Shown here in pieces: positions 52,533 through 62,619 of a stretch of 64,000 nt of DNA (position 1 is its first letter; each line of letters starts with the position of its first letter). The notes beneath the pieces were generated by a model. It did no database searches. It had not been told where the DNA came from and worked only from the letters and a program-made list of their open reading frames with translations. The stretch is from Thaumasiovibrio subtropicus (lineage in GTDB: Bacteria; Pseudomonadota; Gammaproteobacteria; Enterobacterales; Vibrionaceae): assembly GCF_019703835.1 (NCBI RefSeq), contig NZ_AP023055.1:62001-126000 (forward strand), written 5' to 3'. The position numbers were made by a program, and so were the translations under genes.

Positions 52533-53966
52533 TTAGGCTGGGGGATAAACAGGGTATTTGACCCCTAACATCTGCTCCATGCAGTGCAGTACTTGGCAGC
52601 TATAACCAAACTCGTTGTCATACCAGATATAGAGGACACAACGGTTGTCTTGGGCAATCGTCGCGGTCCCATCGACCACGCCCGCATGACGTGAGCCAAC
52701 GATATCACTTGAGACCAACTCTGTGGATTCGGTGTAATCCACTTGCCCTGACATTGAGGAGTGAAGGGCGATGTCGCGAAGATATCTATTCAATGTCTCT
52801 TTATCGACGCTGGCATTGAGGTTGAGGTTTGCAACTGCCATCGACACATTCGGTGTTGGTACACGAATCGCATTCCCAGTTAACTTGCCCGCGAGCTCAG
52901 GTAAGGCTTTGGAAACGGCTTTCGCGGCACCTGTTGACGTTAACACCATATTGAGCGATGCCGAGCGGCCGCGACGATCGCCAGAGTGAAAGTTATCAAT
53001 CAGGTTTTGGTCGTTAGTAAAGGAGTGTACGGTTTCAATATGGCCTGAGTGAATGCCATATTTATCGTTGAGGGCCTTCAATACGGGGGTAATCGCATTG
53101 GTGGTACAGCTTGCTGCGGAGATAATGGTGTCATCTTCGTTGATCACGGCGTCATTAACACCGAAAACGACGTTTTTAATATCCCCTTTACCTGGTGCAG
53201 TGAGTAAGACTTTTTCAGCCCCGTTGGCAGCGAGGTGGCGGCCTAGCCCTTCGCTGTCACGCCAAACGCCAGTGTTATCGACGATCAGCGCATTGTTGAT
53301 ACCGTAGGCTGGGTAATCAACCTGATCTGGCTGGTTGGCATAGATAATTTGGATGAAGTTACCGTTAGCAATGATCGCTTTTTGCTCGTGATCGACGATG
53401 ATACTGCCGTTGAAAGGACCGTGTACCGAATCACGTCGGAGCAAACTGGCTCGTTTCTCCAAGTCGGTCTCTTTGCCGCGCACCACTATGGCACGAAGAC
53501 GTAGCGGGTAATTGGGGCCACTTTTTTCGACCAACAAGCGCGCCAATAGGCGACCGATTCGACCAAAGCCGTAGAGGACGACGTCGCGCGGTTCAACATT
53601 GACATCCGCATTGTGAAGAGAGGCGTTGAGAACCGTTTGCAGGTAGTCAGAGAGGTTGTCAGCGTTATCGTATTTTTCCCAATACGCTTGAGCCAAACGA
53701 CCAATATCGATGCAACAACGTGAAAGGGGGAACTGATGCAGTTGCTCGATAATTTGCAGGGTTTTCTCGGTATCGATGGGCGTGTCGCTGTAACGACGGG
53801 CAATACGATGCGCTTTTAAAATATCAATGGTAGACGCATTGATAAGTGATTTTCCGAACATTCGGATCTCAACGCCTTTTAAGCGGTAAAGCTGTGCAAT
53901 AAGAGGAATAGCAATTTCAGTGTGGCTCTGACTGGTTTGCCAGTCGAGTTGATGTTGTTGATTCAT
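52533..53966 (-). CDS. Glyceraldehyde-3-phosphate dehydrogenase, long (N-extended) type
   Basis: 477 residues: about 130 residues of N-terminal extension precede a full GapDH. The Rossmann start is VVLYGFGRIGRLLARLLVEK, the catalytic site is SAASCTTNAITPVL (Cys287), and WYDNEFGYSCQVLHCME is near the C-terminus. Long GapDHs of this type occur in vibrios and pseudomonads beside the standard glycolytic enzyme and are thought to work in gluconeogenesis. It is monocistronic. The extension has no similarity I can name. In this window it could use the glyceraldehyde-3-phosphate made by Eda. Confidence 0.93.
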   Translation of the reverse strand: MNQQHQLDWQTSQSHTEIAIPLIAQLYRLKGVEIRMFGKSLINASTIDILKAHRIARRYSDTPIDTEKTLQIIEQLHQFPLSRCCIDIGRLAQAYWEKYDNADNLSDYLQTVLNASLHNADVNVEPRDVVLYGFGRIGRLLARLLVEKSGPNYPLRLRAIVVRGKETDLEKRASLLRRDSVHGPFNGSIIVDHEQKAIIANGNFIQIIYANQPDQVDYPAYGINNALIVDNTGVWRDSEGLGRHLAANGAEKVLLTAPGKGDIKNVVFGVNDAVINEDDTIISAASCTTNAITPVLKALNDKYGIHSGHIETVHSFTNDQNLIDNFHSGDRRGRSASLNMVLTSTGAAKAVSKALPELAGKLTGNAIRVPTPNVSMAVANLNLNASVDKETLNRYLRDIALHSSMSGQVDYTESTELVSSDIVGSRHAGVVDGTATIAQDNRCVLYIWYDNEFGYSCQVLHCMEQMLGVKYPVYPPA

Positions 53967-54376
53967 CCTTTTTAAAACCTTTCACGTTAAGAGTAGGGCT
54001 GACAGGCTGTTGTGAGTTAGCGCTTTGCATTTTCACAGCACGGCATTGCAGGTTGCCGAATCGTTGTAGTTATTCTGTTATCGTCCTTGAGAACGTATTG
54101 TTGTTATCATTTTTGTTGTTTTTATGTGGCGGAAATGTATCACCGCTTTTCTTTTTGCGTGAGGAAAAATAATTGCGCGATAACACACTTTTTAACATTG
54201 CTTGGCCAGATGATTACGCTTTTGTTAGTGGGTTAAGCGATTGATTATCGCTTTGTTATGAGGTTGAGGGGCGATTACGTCTTTTGACGATGTTGAACCG
54301 CTATGTTGAAAAAAGAATTGGTAAATCAGATTATTAGCCATACCATGCAGTGAGTTTTGATGTTCGGAAACCATTT
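53967..54376. other. Divergent promoter region, GapDH and MaoC genes
   Basis: About 410 bases, AT-rich towards the right end, with several GCGATTA-like repeats (54193-54278) but no clear operator or coding frame. Confidence 0.4.
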
Positions 54377-55249
54377 ATGACCAGTGCTTTCTTACAACTT
54401 GATAACCCGGTTATCCCTTCCTATGGTCGTCTCCTGTGGCGTGCGTTGTGGAAGCGGAGCCATGGCGGTGTTTTGCCACCTATTTTATTGGAAAAGCGTC
54501 ATTTTCAGTTCAAATCAACGGATTTGGTTGATTATTGCGACTATTTTGGTTTCTCGCATGAGGAAGTGCCGATTCCCTATCTATTTGTGGCGACGCAACC
54601 GATGCAACTCTACCTTTTCACCCATCCTGAAATGCCGATTCAACCTCTAGGCATGGTGCATGTTGGGGTTAGTTTTGAGAAGCGAACTAAGTTGTTGGCC
54701 GATACTCCTTACGTGTTCACGTTGCAGTTAGGCGAACAGCAGCAAACTGAGCGGGGTTGTGTGTTTGAGCTGGTGGGTGTTTTTTCGTCTCCGACAAGTG
54801 GTGAAGTGGCACGCTACCGGAGTCGTTATTTGGTGAAAGGTAAACAAAAGGCGCAAGGGAAAGTGACAACATCGAAGACACCAACAGACCTGAGTGTCTA
54901 TTCATCGGTAATTCAAGATGCCTCTTCATGGACATTCGATGTCTCTCGAAGCCGTCGATATGCGCGACTTTCTGGTGATTACAACCCCATTCACCTTCAT
55001 ACTGCGTTTGCGAGACTGTTTGGTTTCCGCCACCCCATTGCTCATGGCATGGAGTTGGTTGGGGCGCTGTGCGCTAACGTGACTCAAAGTGCACAGTGTA
55101 CTGAACTGCATGTTGAGTTTAAACGACCGCTTCTATTACCGCAGCAGATGGCATTTGCAACGGCAGACGATCACATCGCGCTATTGAATGATGCGAACAA
55201 ACCTTGCGTTGAAATGAAATGGTTCCCTTACTCTGGTGCTGCATCTTGA
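54377..55249 (+). CDS. MaoC-like hotdog acyl dehydratase/hydratase
   Basis: About 290 residues. The N-terminal half is a degenerate hotdog domain. The C-terminal half has the MaoC hydratase signature DYNPIHLHTAFARLFGFRHPIAHGM with the catalytic Asp-His pair. Family members hydrate trans-2-enoyl-CoA or act on related thioesters in fatty-acid or PHA metabolism. The ATG at 54377 is preferred to the GTG at 54350. The 3' end overlaps the convergent AraC gene by 22 bases. Confidence 0.86.
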   Translation: MTSAFLQLDNPVIPSYGRLLWRALWKRSHGGVLPPILLEKRHFQFKSTDLVDYCDYFGFSHEEVPIPYLFVATQPMQLYLFTHPEMPIQPLGMVHVGVSFEKRTKLLADTPYVFTLQLGEQQQTERGCVFELVGVFSSPTSGEVARYRSRYLVKGKQKAQGKVTTSKTPTDLSVYSSVIQDASSWTFDVSRSRRYARLSGDYNPIHLHTAFARLFGFRHPIAHGMELVGALCANVTQSAQCTELHVEFKRPLLLPQQMAFATADDHIALLNDANKPCVEMKWFPYSGAAS

Positions 55250-56115
55250 TCTGGCTTGAGTATATGACGCTGCCTAAATTGCTGCGGTGAACAGCCAAAA
55301 TAGGCATGAAACGCATGGATAAAGGCGGAATCTGACTGGTAACTCATTCGGTGAGCAATGACTTGTATCGGTAGCCCGTCACTGAGTAAGGACAATGACA
55401 GTAACAGACGGACTTGTTGACGCCAGCGTGGAAAGGTTGTGCCGAGCTGCTGTTGGAAGCGGCGAGAAAGTGTTCTTGGTGAGCAGCCGAGATCGCTTGC
55501 CCATGCCGTTAGGGGGAGTGCGCAGTGGGGCGATTGTATTAATGCATGGGTCAACCGACGCAGTAATGGATCGTCCGGGAGAGACAGTGTCAAAGAAGAG
55601 TTATCATATTTCGCCTGTTGATCGAGCAACACGGTGATGAGGTGATGGAGTGCCGCAGGCTCTTCTTGGTGTGTTTTCATCGTGCGACGTTGAGATTGAA
55701 AACAATGCTGTTCAGCCATGCAAAGTGAGTCTATGAGGTGTGGTACTAAGTGGCTTAAAAAGGCGCTTGGTGTCAAACGCGTACAACGTGTCGAGGTCAC
55801 CGTTTGGCAGCATGGCGCGTTAGGGTTTAAGTAAATGCCAACAAATTCCGTGTTCGCAAGGGCGGTCGATTCATGCGGCACACCCGCAGGGACCAATATC
55901 CCATGACTTTCGGGTAAAAAGAAGTAATCGTCCCCGGATTGATTGCTCAGCATACCGCGCTGAGGGAAGATGATTTGATGCCAAGGATGCCGATGCCAAT
56001 GATCAATATGGCCATTTGGCATCGATATTTCGCGAATATGCACGTGACGCTGGGGATACATCTCTATCCATCGATTCGCTGATACTGCCTGATAATCCCC
56101 TCGTTGTTTCGCCAT
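55228..56115 (-). CDS. AraC family regulator with cupin domain
   Basis: 295 residues. The N-terminal cupin (IDHWHRHPWHQIIFPQRGML, GILVPAGVPHES) is followed by a C-terminal double helix-turn-helix (LPLTAWASDLGCSPRTLSRRFQQQLGTTF and PIQVIAHRMSYQSDSAFIHAFHAYFGCSP). It is divergent from a glutamine amidotransferase gene 131 bases away and overlaps the MaoC gene tail to tail. The divergent amidotransferase gene is the most likely target. Confidence 0.92.
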   Translation of the reverse strand: MAKQRGDYQAVSANRWIEMYPQRHVHIREISMPNGHIDHWHRHPWHQIIFPQRGMLSNQSGDDYFFLPESHGILVPAGVPHESTALANTEFVGIYLNPNAPCCQTVTSTRCTRLTPSAFLSHLVPHLIDSLCMAEQHCFQSQRRTMKTHQEEPAALHHLITVLLDQQAKYDNSSLTLSLPDDPLLRRLTHALIQSPHCALPLTAWASDLGCSPRTLSRRFQQQLGTTFPRWRQQVRLLLSLSLLSDGLPIQVIAHRMSYQSDSAFIHAFHAYFGCSPQQFRQRHILKPDQDAAPE

Positions 56116-56246
56116 CGAGATACTCTCTTTGCTTTATTACCGCCGTGAGATGTGGCGGTTTATCTATGTTATTTGTCTTAGTATCGACAAAAAGACGCTA
56201 TCGCGTGATTTAGCATACCTGTGAATTCACAACGGAGCGAATTAAG

Positions 56247-56966
56247 ATGAAAACACCGCATATTCATTTTGTTATTCATGAAGCGTTTGAGGGGCCGGGT
56301 GCGATAGCCGATTGGGTCACAGAGCGAGGTTATCAATCCAGCGACACGCACCTCTACAATGGTGAGCAACTTCCAAAGCACCTCAACGATATTGATCTTG
56401 TTGTGGTTTTAGGTGGGCCTCAGTCCCCGTCCACAACGCGACAGGAATGCCACTACTTCGATGCGGAAGCGGAAAAAGCCTTTATTCTGGCGGCGATCGC
56501 CGCGAAGAGAGCGGTGTTAGGGATCTGCTTAGGGGCGCAACTCATTGGTGAAGCGTTGGGGGCGCGATACGCACAGAGCCCACATACGGAGATTGGTGCG
56601 TTTCCACTTTCTTTGACTGAGAGTGGTTTGAGTAATGAGTTTGTCGCACATTTTGCCGCGTTGGCGACGGTGGGTCATTGGCATAATGATATGCCAGGGC
56701 TGACAGAACAAGCGGAGATTCTGGCACACAGTCAAGGTTGTCCTCGACAGTTGGTGGCTTATTCCGACAGGGTGTTCGGGTTTCAATGCCACTTAGAGTT
56801 CACGCCTGCACTTATTGAAGGGCTGATTGCGGCAAGTGAAACTGAACTTGCAAGCAAAGCGAACCAGCCTTTCGTGATGTCGCCAGCAGCGCTCCGCCAA
56901 CTGGATTTTAGTGCCATGAATCAAGCGTTGAAGCATTTTTTGGACCACTTGATTCATGGTGTTTAG
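56247..56966 (+). CDS. GMP-synthase-like class I glutamine amidotransferase, third copy type
   Basis: 239 residues: N-terminal VIHEAFEGPGAIADW, LVVVLGGPQSPSTT, nucleophile elbow GICLGAQL, and the His-Glu pair in FQCHLEFTPALIEG. It is not a close relative of the two paralogues at 44-46 kb: it belongs to the stand-alone GMP-synthase-like subfamily with a different N-terminus. The single-domain form suggests hydrolysis of a gamma-glutamyl compound. Divergent from the AraC gene, which may control it. Confidence 0.9.
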   Translation: MKTPHIHFVIHEAFEGPGAIADWVTERGYQSSDTHLYNGEQLPKHLNDIDLVVVLGGPQSPSTTRQECHYFDAEAEKAFILAAIAAKRAVLGICLGAQLIGEALGARYAQSPHTEIGAFPLSLTESGLSNEFVAHFAALATVGHWHNDMPGLTEQAEILAHSQGCPRQLVAYSDRVFGFQCHLEFTPALIEGLIAASETELASKANQPFVMSPAALRQLDFSAMNQALKHFLDHLIHGV

Positions 56967-56995
56967 CGTTGAGTGATTAGCTCAGGCTGTTTAGT

Positions 56996-57433
56996 TTAGG
57001 TCGATGGGTGCAACATCTCATCGACGACAACCATGGCTTGTTCACCAACTTCGACCGCAATGCCGCCATGGATTTGGCTGTAATCGGCCGCCTCTTCTAA
57101 GGTTGAAAACCACAAGTTGGGGTAGCCAATTTTGTGCATCAATACCGTGTGCTGAACGAGCTCATCGTCGGACATCGCTTCGAGAGATGCCTTGTAGCTT
57201 GCCCAGTCCTGGTGTCCTTTTTCTTTAGCGAGAAGAGTGAGTAAGTGCTTACGTTGAATGATATCACATTGACGCCTGAGATCGGGCAGGGTGAATCCAC
57301 GTATTGCTTGCGCAGCGATTAAACGGCGTAACACGGGTAGCGCGTGAGAATGGGATTCTGACTGAGTTAACTTATGCAGCCTCTTCGCTTCTCGACGTAA
57401 GATAGAGATGGCTTGGGTATGGGTTATTTGCAT
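56996..57433 (-). CDS. Hypothetical cytosolic protein (145 aa)
   Basis: Two parts: an N-terminal helical region rich in basic residues (ISILRREAKRLHKLTQSESH, LIAAQAIRGFTLPDLRRQCD) and a C-terminal alpha/beta region (DDELVQHTVLMHKIGYPNLW). No known domain is recognised with confidence. The start at MQITHTQ is supported by a perfect GGAGG at good distance; the longer frame begins 17 codons upstream. Convergent with the amidotransferase gene. Confidence 0.75.
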   Translation of the reverse strand: MQITHTQAISILRREAKRLHKLTQSESHSHALPVLRRLIAAQAIRGFTLPDLRRQCDIIQRKHLLTLLAKEKGHQDWASYKASLEAMSDDELVQHTVLMHKIGYPNLWFSTLEEAADYSQIHGGIAVEVGEQAMVVVDEMLHPST

Positions 57434-57591
57434 ATCGCCTCCATAAATTTGACCGCCTCGCTTCTGGTCAGAGATGATATACAAGCTGTAGGCTTGCGAT
57501 AACTATGCAGGTGCGGTCGCTTTTGCGAGGAAGGCTTCCTGTCAGCCTGGTGGCGAGTATAGCCTGAGGAGAAATAAAAGTGCAAATAATC

Positions 57592-57712
57592 TACTCAATC
57601 TCCCTCAAGAAGCTTGTTCAGCGAGAATTTCTGAGCTTATCAACAATACACTGTTTTGAAGATCTCGTGGGCTAAATCGAAAACCTTCATTAAGGGGCCA
57701 AGCCTAGAAAAC
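57592..57712. repeat. Diverged left-half copy of the 1535-1799 repeat
   Basis: Collinear with about 1538-1658: TACTCAA, CCCTCAAGAAGCTTGTTCAGCG, then TTTGAAGATCTCGTGGGCTAAATC and AGCCTAGAAAAC, with scattered substitutions. The right half of the element is absent and is replaced by the terminator of the chemoreceptor gene. It confirms that the element is a repeated family and that the left half can exist alone. Confidence 0.8.
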
Positions 57713-57736
57713 GCTCCCTTTGCAGGGGAGCGTTTT
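57708..57736 (-). terminator. Terminator after the chemoreceptor gene
   Basis: An 11-bp stem AAAACGCTCCC / GGGAGCGTTTT with a 7-base loop, 15 bases beyond the stop. It overlaps the end of the repeat copy by a few bases. Confidence 0.85.
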
Positions 57737-57750
57737 GAAGAGGACGAGGG

Positions 57751-59787
57751 TTACTTGAAAAAGTCCACTTGCGCTTTCAATGCATTTGATTGCTGTTTTA
57801 GGGATTCAGCGGACGAGACGGATTGTTCGGCAACGGTTTTGGTTTCGCCACTGAGCTTCGTCACATCGCTGACACTAGCGGCAATTTGTTGCGAGACTTG
57901 CGCCTGTTGCTCTGACGTGGCGGCGATGGACTCTGCTTGCTCGGCAATGGCACGCGTTTGCTCAACAATCGACTCTAGTGATAAACCTGCTTCGCCGGCT
58001 TTCGTCAACACGTGGTTTGCATGGCTTTGACTTGTCTTCATCAAGGTCACTGCATCAGATGTTGAGCTGCGCAGTTGATTGATGATGCTGACAACATCTT
58101 GCACCGATGTTTGCGTGCGATGGGCGAGGGTACGGACTTCATCTGCAACCACCGCAAACCCACGCCCTTGTTCTCCAGCGCGTGCCGCTTCGATGGCAGC
58201 GTTCAATGCGAGCAAGTTTGTTTGCTCGGCAATTTCGTCAATCATGCGGGTAACGTCCTGAATACTATCGCTTTCAGTGGCGACCTTCTCGATGGCAAGG
58301 GCACTTTGGTTGAGGAGTTGATTCAGTTCTGCAACGTCGGTACTGACGTTTTCCACAACGTGTAATCCGTTTTGGCTATCGTGGTCAGCTTGGCGGACAT
58401 TACTGACAATGTGTTCGACTTGCACGGCGATGTCTTTCGCGGAAACAGCCATCTCTTCGATAGAGGTTGCCATATGCTCTGCTTTATCAAGTTGGGTATC
58501 GGATTGCGTGAGGCTGTCATGCGCGTTGTTAGAGACACTCTGTGCTTGCTGGTAGACATCATCGCTGGTGGTGCGAATTTCTGTGACAAGTTGGTTGAGG
58601 CGTAACGCCATACTATGCAGGCTGTTGGTTAGTCGGTCGACTTCGTTGTTAGATTCAGTGCGTTGGCAATCGATTTGAATGCTGACTTCACCTTCGCCGA
58701 CACGGTGCATATACCCGGTGAGCTCTGTCAGAGGACGAGAGATTCGGCGTAAAGCGAAATACATGGCGAGAGCAGTAAGCAGCGCGACGATGACAGAGAT
58801 CAACGCAATAAAGGTAAGCAGCTTTTGACTCTCTTTGGTCACTTCATTAATGAAAGTGCCGCCAACCAACTTCCAGTCCCATCCAGGTACATGGGTAAAG
58901 ACCGCATATTTGTTGCCAACAACATCGCCATGTTGGTAACGGTAGGTGATGATGCCCTGCTCATTTTCAAACATCTCGTGAAAAACACGTTTGCCGTCGT
59001 AGTCAGTTTGCTCGATCAACGGTGGATCATTTTTCGTCTGTGTTGGGTGCAAAATAAACTGGCCGAGATTGCGATCATCATTATCAAGAATAAAGGTATA
59101 GCCTGTTTCACCCCACTGCATTTTTTCAAGAATATCAAACATGCGCTGCGAGGCGTCTTCAACCGGTAATCCAATAAATAAGATACCGACAACTTGGTTG
59201 TCGCGGTCAGTGAGTGGGTTGTAATAGGTCAGGTAGCGGGAGCCAAAGAGTTCAACTGCCGCATAGAAAGGCTTGTTGTTAATGATGTTGTTATAGCCTG
59301 GGTGCTGCTGCCCCATCAGTGTACCAATGACCCGTTGTCCATCTTGATCTTCGAGAGATGTTGAAATGCGTAAAAAGTCATTATGTTCAGTTGCTGAGAA
59401 GATTGTCGCCACAGCGCCCGTATCTCGGGTGTATGCGTCAACCATACGGTTGTAGTTAACCAAGGATTTGCCCAGTAGGGTAATGTCGCGGACGTTGTGG
59501 TTGTTGAACTCGACATAGCGAGGTTCGACACGTAGCCCAGAGGCGTAGCCTTGGCGGAACGCGGATTCCAGCTTTTGCGTACTGTCGAGCAGGATTTGAA
59601 ATTCACCTTCCAGCATGGCACCGACAGCATCAATTCGGCGCTGGTGCTCAAACATGGTTTTTTCGAGCAAGATGTTAGAGGCGGTTTTGTAGACGGTTGC
59701 GCCAATAGCAACAAATGCGAGTAAGAGACAAAGAGAAATTATCGCTTGGAGTTGAAACCCAACACTCCGTGTTTTAAAGCTGAACAT
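57751..59787 (-). CDS. Methyl-accepting chemotaxis protein, Cache type
   Basis: 678 residues. A first membrane helix (about 12-32) is followed by a large periplasmic Cache-3/Cache-2 sensor of about 290 residues (ending [14 protein letters not shown]) and a second membrane helix (about 330-350). Then come HAMP ([14 protein letters not shown]) and a long signalling coiled coil whose tip reads [35 protein letters not shown]. No CheR-binding pentapeptide is at the C-terminus (QVDFFK). The ligand is probably a small organic acid or amino acid, not determinable here. It is a single gene with its own terminator. Confidence 0.96.
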   Translation of the reverse strand: MFSFKTRSVGFQLQAIISLCLLLAFVAIGATVYKTASNILLEKTMFEHQRRIDAVGAMLEGEFQILLDSTQKLESAFRQGYASGLRVEPRYVEFNNHNVRDITLLGKSLVNYNRMVDAYTRDTGAVATIFSATEHNDFLRISTSLEDQDGQRVIGTLMGQQHPGYNNIINNKPFYAAVELFGSRYLTYYNPLTDRDNQVVGILFIGLPVEDASQRMFDILEKMQWGETGYTFILDNDDRNLGQFILHPTQTKNDPPLIEQTDYDGKRVFHEMFENEQGIITYRYQHGDVVGNKYAVFTHVPGWDWKLVGGTFINEVTKESQKLLTFIALISVIVALLTALAMYFALRRISRPLTELTGYMHRVGEGEVSIQIDCQRTESNNEVDRLTNSLHSMALRLNQLVTEIRTTSDDVYQQAQSVSNNAHDSLTQSDTQLDKAEHMATSIEEMAVSAKDIAVQVEHIVSNVRQADHDSQNGLHVVENVSTDVAELNQLLNQSALAIEKVATESDSIQDVTRMIDEIAEQTNLLALNAAIEAARAGEQGRGFAVVADEVRTLAHRTQTSVQDVVSIINQLRSSTSDAVTLMKTSQSHANHVLTKAGEAGLSLESIVEQTRAIAEQAESIAATSEQQAQVSQQIAASVSDVTKLSGETKTVAEQSVSSAESLKQQSNALKAQVDFFK

Positions 59788-60134
59788 AGTATATGCCTAT
59801 GATTAATATCCTGAGAAAGTGAATTATGCGTTAAATCATCTGGAATATTGATAGTTCGGCGATGAAATAATAGTCATCTGTTATTTAATTTGGATTTTGA
59901 TCAATAAAATTTCCCATTTAAATAAGAATGTGTCACTTATGCCACTAATATTTTGACTTCAGTTTTTGAAACGCACCTTAGTGCGAACAATTATTAATAT
60001 AAATGTTACTTGCTGAGAGAAAGTGCAATGAGAGAGGGCTATACTTTGAAAAGTAAATGATTTTAAAGGGTAAATACTCGAATCTTGAGAGTTGTAATAT
60101 TCGTCGAGCGTACTTTATCGTCGTGGATAAAATA

Positions 60135-60162
60135 AACGCCTCACTGATTACAGAGAGGCGTT
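60135..60162 (-). terminator. Terminator downstream of the PTS gene
   Basis: An 8-bp stem AACGCCTC / GAGGCGTT with a 12-base loop and a T-rich stretch after it on the minus strand. Confidence 0.65.
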
Positions 60163-60237
60163 GCACTAAATAGGTTAGGGGGCTTGAAGGTTACGGGAGG
60201 TGTCGCCTTTTAGCCGCTCTTTGGCTTCGAGATTGAT

Positions 60238-60268
60238 GCCTGATAACAAAGTAATAACATTATCAGGC
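60238..60268. repeat. Hairpin just after the PTS gene
   Basis: A 9-bp inverted repeat GCCTGATAA / TTATCAGGC with a 13-base loop, 40 bases beyond the PTS stop. It lacks a T run and may stabilise the 3' end of the message rather than terminate it. Confidence 0.45.
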
Positions 60269-60306
60269 GAGTGCAAAATTAATCTTACCGGATGTTACTT
60301 AGGTTA

Positions 60307-62202
60307 TTACGCCGTCGCTGCAAGTGCTTTTGCTTGACGCATTTTCTTCAGTGACAAGCACACCATCGCTGTTGTGACTGTACCTGCGGCCATACAAAGT
60401 AGTGCCATCAGTGGAGAGTTCATTGCGCCAAGCAGGGCGACAACTGGGCCACCGTGTGCAACGCTGTTCGTGATACCGAAAGAGAAGGCAAGAACAGCGG
60501 CGACGGCAGAACCAATAACGTTTGCTGGGATGACTGAGATTGGATCTTGTGCCGCAAAAGGAATCGCACCTTCTGAGATACCGACGAGGCCCATAGCGCC
60601 AGCGGCTTTACCCGCTTCCAGCTCAGAATCTTCAAAGAGGTTTAACTTACGACCCAGCACTGTTGCCAGACCCATACCCAGTGGCGCGACCGGAATGGCA
60701 CACGCCATTGCGCCCATAAACTGGGTTTGGCCACTGGCGATCATGCCGACAGAGAAAAGGAAGGCCACTTTGTTGAATGGGCCACCCATGTCAAACCCTG
60801 CCATGCCGCCCAAGACAATGCCGAGTAAAATCACGCTGCCACCAGACATTGATACAAGCATGGCTTCAAGGCCATTCATCAAGTTAGCGATTGGCGCACC
60901 AATGACAAAGATGAACAAGGCTGAGATGAACAAGCTACCTGTGATTGGCGCAATCATGATCGGCACTAGAGGTTGAATGAACTTGTGATATTCGCGTGTG
61001 GTAATGAACTTCACGAAGTAACCAACCAGTAAGCCCGCAACGATTGCACCAATGAAACCCGTGCCCGCATCTGCGCCATAGAAGGAGCCATTGTTGGCAA
61101 TCCAGCCGCCGATTAAGCCCGGTGCAAGTGCTGGTCGGTCAGCGATTGCGTAAGCAATATAGCCAGCAAGAACAGGGATCATCAAGGTGAATGCAATCAC
61201 ACCCACATCAAGGACTTTGTTCCACATACTGCCATCAGGAATTGCCATACCCGCTTCAGAGGGCTCACCGCCTAATGCGAGCGCTAGTGCGATCAATAGA
61301 CCCCCAGTGACCACAAATGGAATCATGTGCGAGACACCATTCATTAAGTAGCGGTAGAGGTCAGACCGCGCTTGAGATACTTTGCTTTCACTGCTGTCTG
61401 CGGGTGTCTCACTGCCTTGATAAGGGGCAGCATTGAGCGCTTGCTCGATAACGCCTTTCCCATCCTTAATCGGTGCTTTAACCCCAGTTTTGATCAGCTT
61501 TTTACCGGAGAAGCGGTTGAGATCGACCTGTTTGTCGCAGGCAACAACAATGGCACTCGCACGCTCGATTTCTTCTGCTGTCGGACTGTTTTTTACCCCG
61601 ATAGAACCATTGGTTTCCACTTTGGCTTCGTAGCCAAGTTCAGCGGCGGCTTTTTCTATCGCTTCAGCAGCGAGATAGGTATGGGCAACCCCGGCTGGAC
61701 AACCCGTGACGCCAATTATCAAGCCATTTTCAGTTGACCCTGTTGGCACCGTTTGGCGGGCTTCGAGGAGAAGGTTGACGGCTGATTTTTCTGAGTCTAC
61801 TGCGAGAAAGCGTTCAATAAAGCCATCTTCAATCAACTTTGAGGAAAGCTCTGCCAAGACTTCGATATGGTGGTTAGCGCCGCCATCAGGTGAAGCAATC
61901 ATAAAGAAGAGCTTAGAGGCTTCGCCATCTTCAGCGCCATAATCGATCCCTGTGCGGCTGATACCAATAGCAACAGCGGGTTTGACGACCGCATTGCTTT
62001 TCGCGTGAGGTAGCGCAACACCAGATTCAAAACCTGTGTTGCCCAGTGCTTCACGTGCTTGGATATCGGCTAGGAATGCAGCTTTATCATTAATTCGGCC
62101 ATTTTGGTAAAGGCTTTCAATTAACTCTTCAAATACGCCATTCTTGGTCGTTGCCTTTAGGTCTAGGCAAATCAACGACTCATTAATCAAATCAGTGATC
62201 AT
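60307..62202 (-). CDS. PTS fructose-family enzyme IIABC
   Basis: 631 residues with domains in the order IIA, IIB, IIC. The IIA phospho-acceptor is His66 (GVALPHAKS). The IIB domain starts LIIGVTGCPAGVAHTYLAA with Cys168, and the IIC membrane domain (about 290-620) has roughly nine segments. The protein phosphorylates a hexose, probably fructose or mannose, during uptake. The divergent AraC regulator recalls the V. cholerae arrangement of a fructose-family IIABC next to an AraC gene, but I see no isomerase or kinase gene here to settle the sugar. A CRP-like site lies in the divergent region. Confidence 0.94.
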   Translation of the reverse strand: MITDLINESLICLDLKATTKNGVFEELIESLYQNGRINDKAAFLADIQAREALGNTGFESGVALPHAKSNAVVKPAVAIGISRTGIDYGAEDGEASKLFFMIASPDGGANHHIEVLAELSSKLIEDGFIERFLAVDSEKSAVNLLLEARQTVPTGSTENGLIIGVTGCPAGVAHTYLAAEAIEKAAAELGYEAKVETNGSIGVKNSPTAEEIERASAIVVACDKQVDLNRFSGKKLIKTGVKAPIKDGKGVIEQALNAAPYQGSETPADSSESKVSQARSDLYRYLMNGVSHMIPFVVTGGLLIALALALGGEPSEAGMAIPDGSMWNKVLDVGVIAFTLMIPVLAGYIAYAIADRPALAPGLIGGWIANNGSFYGADAGTGFIGAIVAGLLVGYFVKFITTREYHKFIQPLVPIMIAPITGSLFISALFIFVIGAPIANLMNGLEAMLVSMSGGSVILLGIVLGGMAGFDMGGPFNKVAFLFSVGMIASGQTQFMGAMACAIPVAPLGMGLATVLGRKLNLFEDSELEAGKAAGAMGLVGISEGAIPFAAQDPISVIPANVIGSAVAAVLAFSFGITNSVAHGGPVVALLGAMNSPLMALLCMAAGTVTTAMVCLSLKKMRQAKALAATA

Positions 62203-62527
62203 GAGGTTTCCCCTTTTTTATTTTGGTGGTAGCACAGGACGTGGGTCAGTGTACGTCTGTGCTGATAGGGTTATTTTTGAACAGAATTTCAAGTTCAGAT
62301 AGAGGACGAGAGAGACAATTACTGGATTTTTGTAACCTATGTATTGGCGTGTGATAGAACTCTCAATTAGTATTTTAATGATAAAGTCTGCTAATTCGCA
62401 AAAATTAATCGATATAACAATAGTTTATTGTCTATTTTCTGTCTGGTTTTAATGGTTTGTTTTTGAACAGTAAGAATTGTGGCTAGAAAAAAACACCACA
62501 TATTTATAGGGTGAATGCACATTTTGG

Positions 62528-62543
62528 AGTGATGTTGATCACG
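62528..62543. promoter_or_regulatory. CRP-like site between PTS and AraC genes
   Basis: AGTGA-TGTTGA-TCACG has the GTGA-N6-TCAC core of the CRP consensus, in the 357-base or longer divergent region. It fits catabolite control of a sugar PTS. Confidence 0.65.
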
Positions 62544-62619
62544 TTTCAGTTGCTTTTTCATGGATTCTGCAATCCTATGGCTTAGGGTGACAACGGTTTA
62601 TTTTGTTGACAGTGATGAT

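Larger units (their letters stand above)
59788..60306. other. Intergenic region between the PTS and chemoreceptor genes
   Basis: About 520 bases containing the presumed chemoreceptor promoter, two hairpins (60135-60162 and 60238-60268) downstream of the PTS gene, and no coding frame. Confidence 0.5.
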
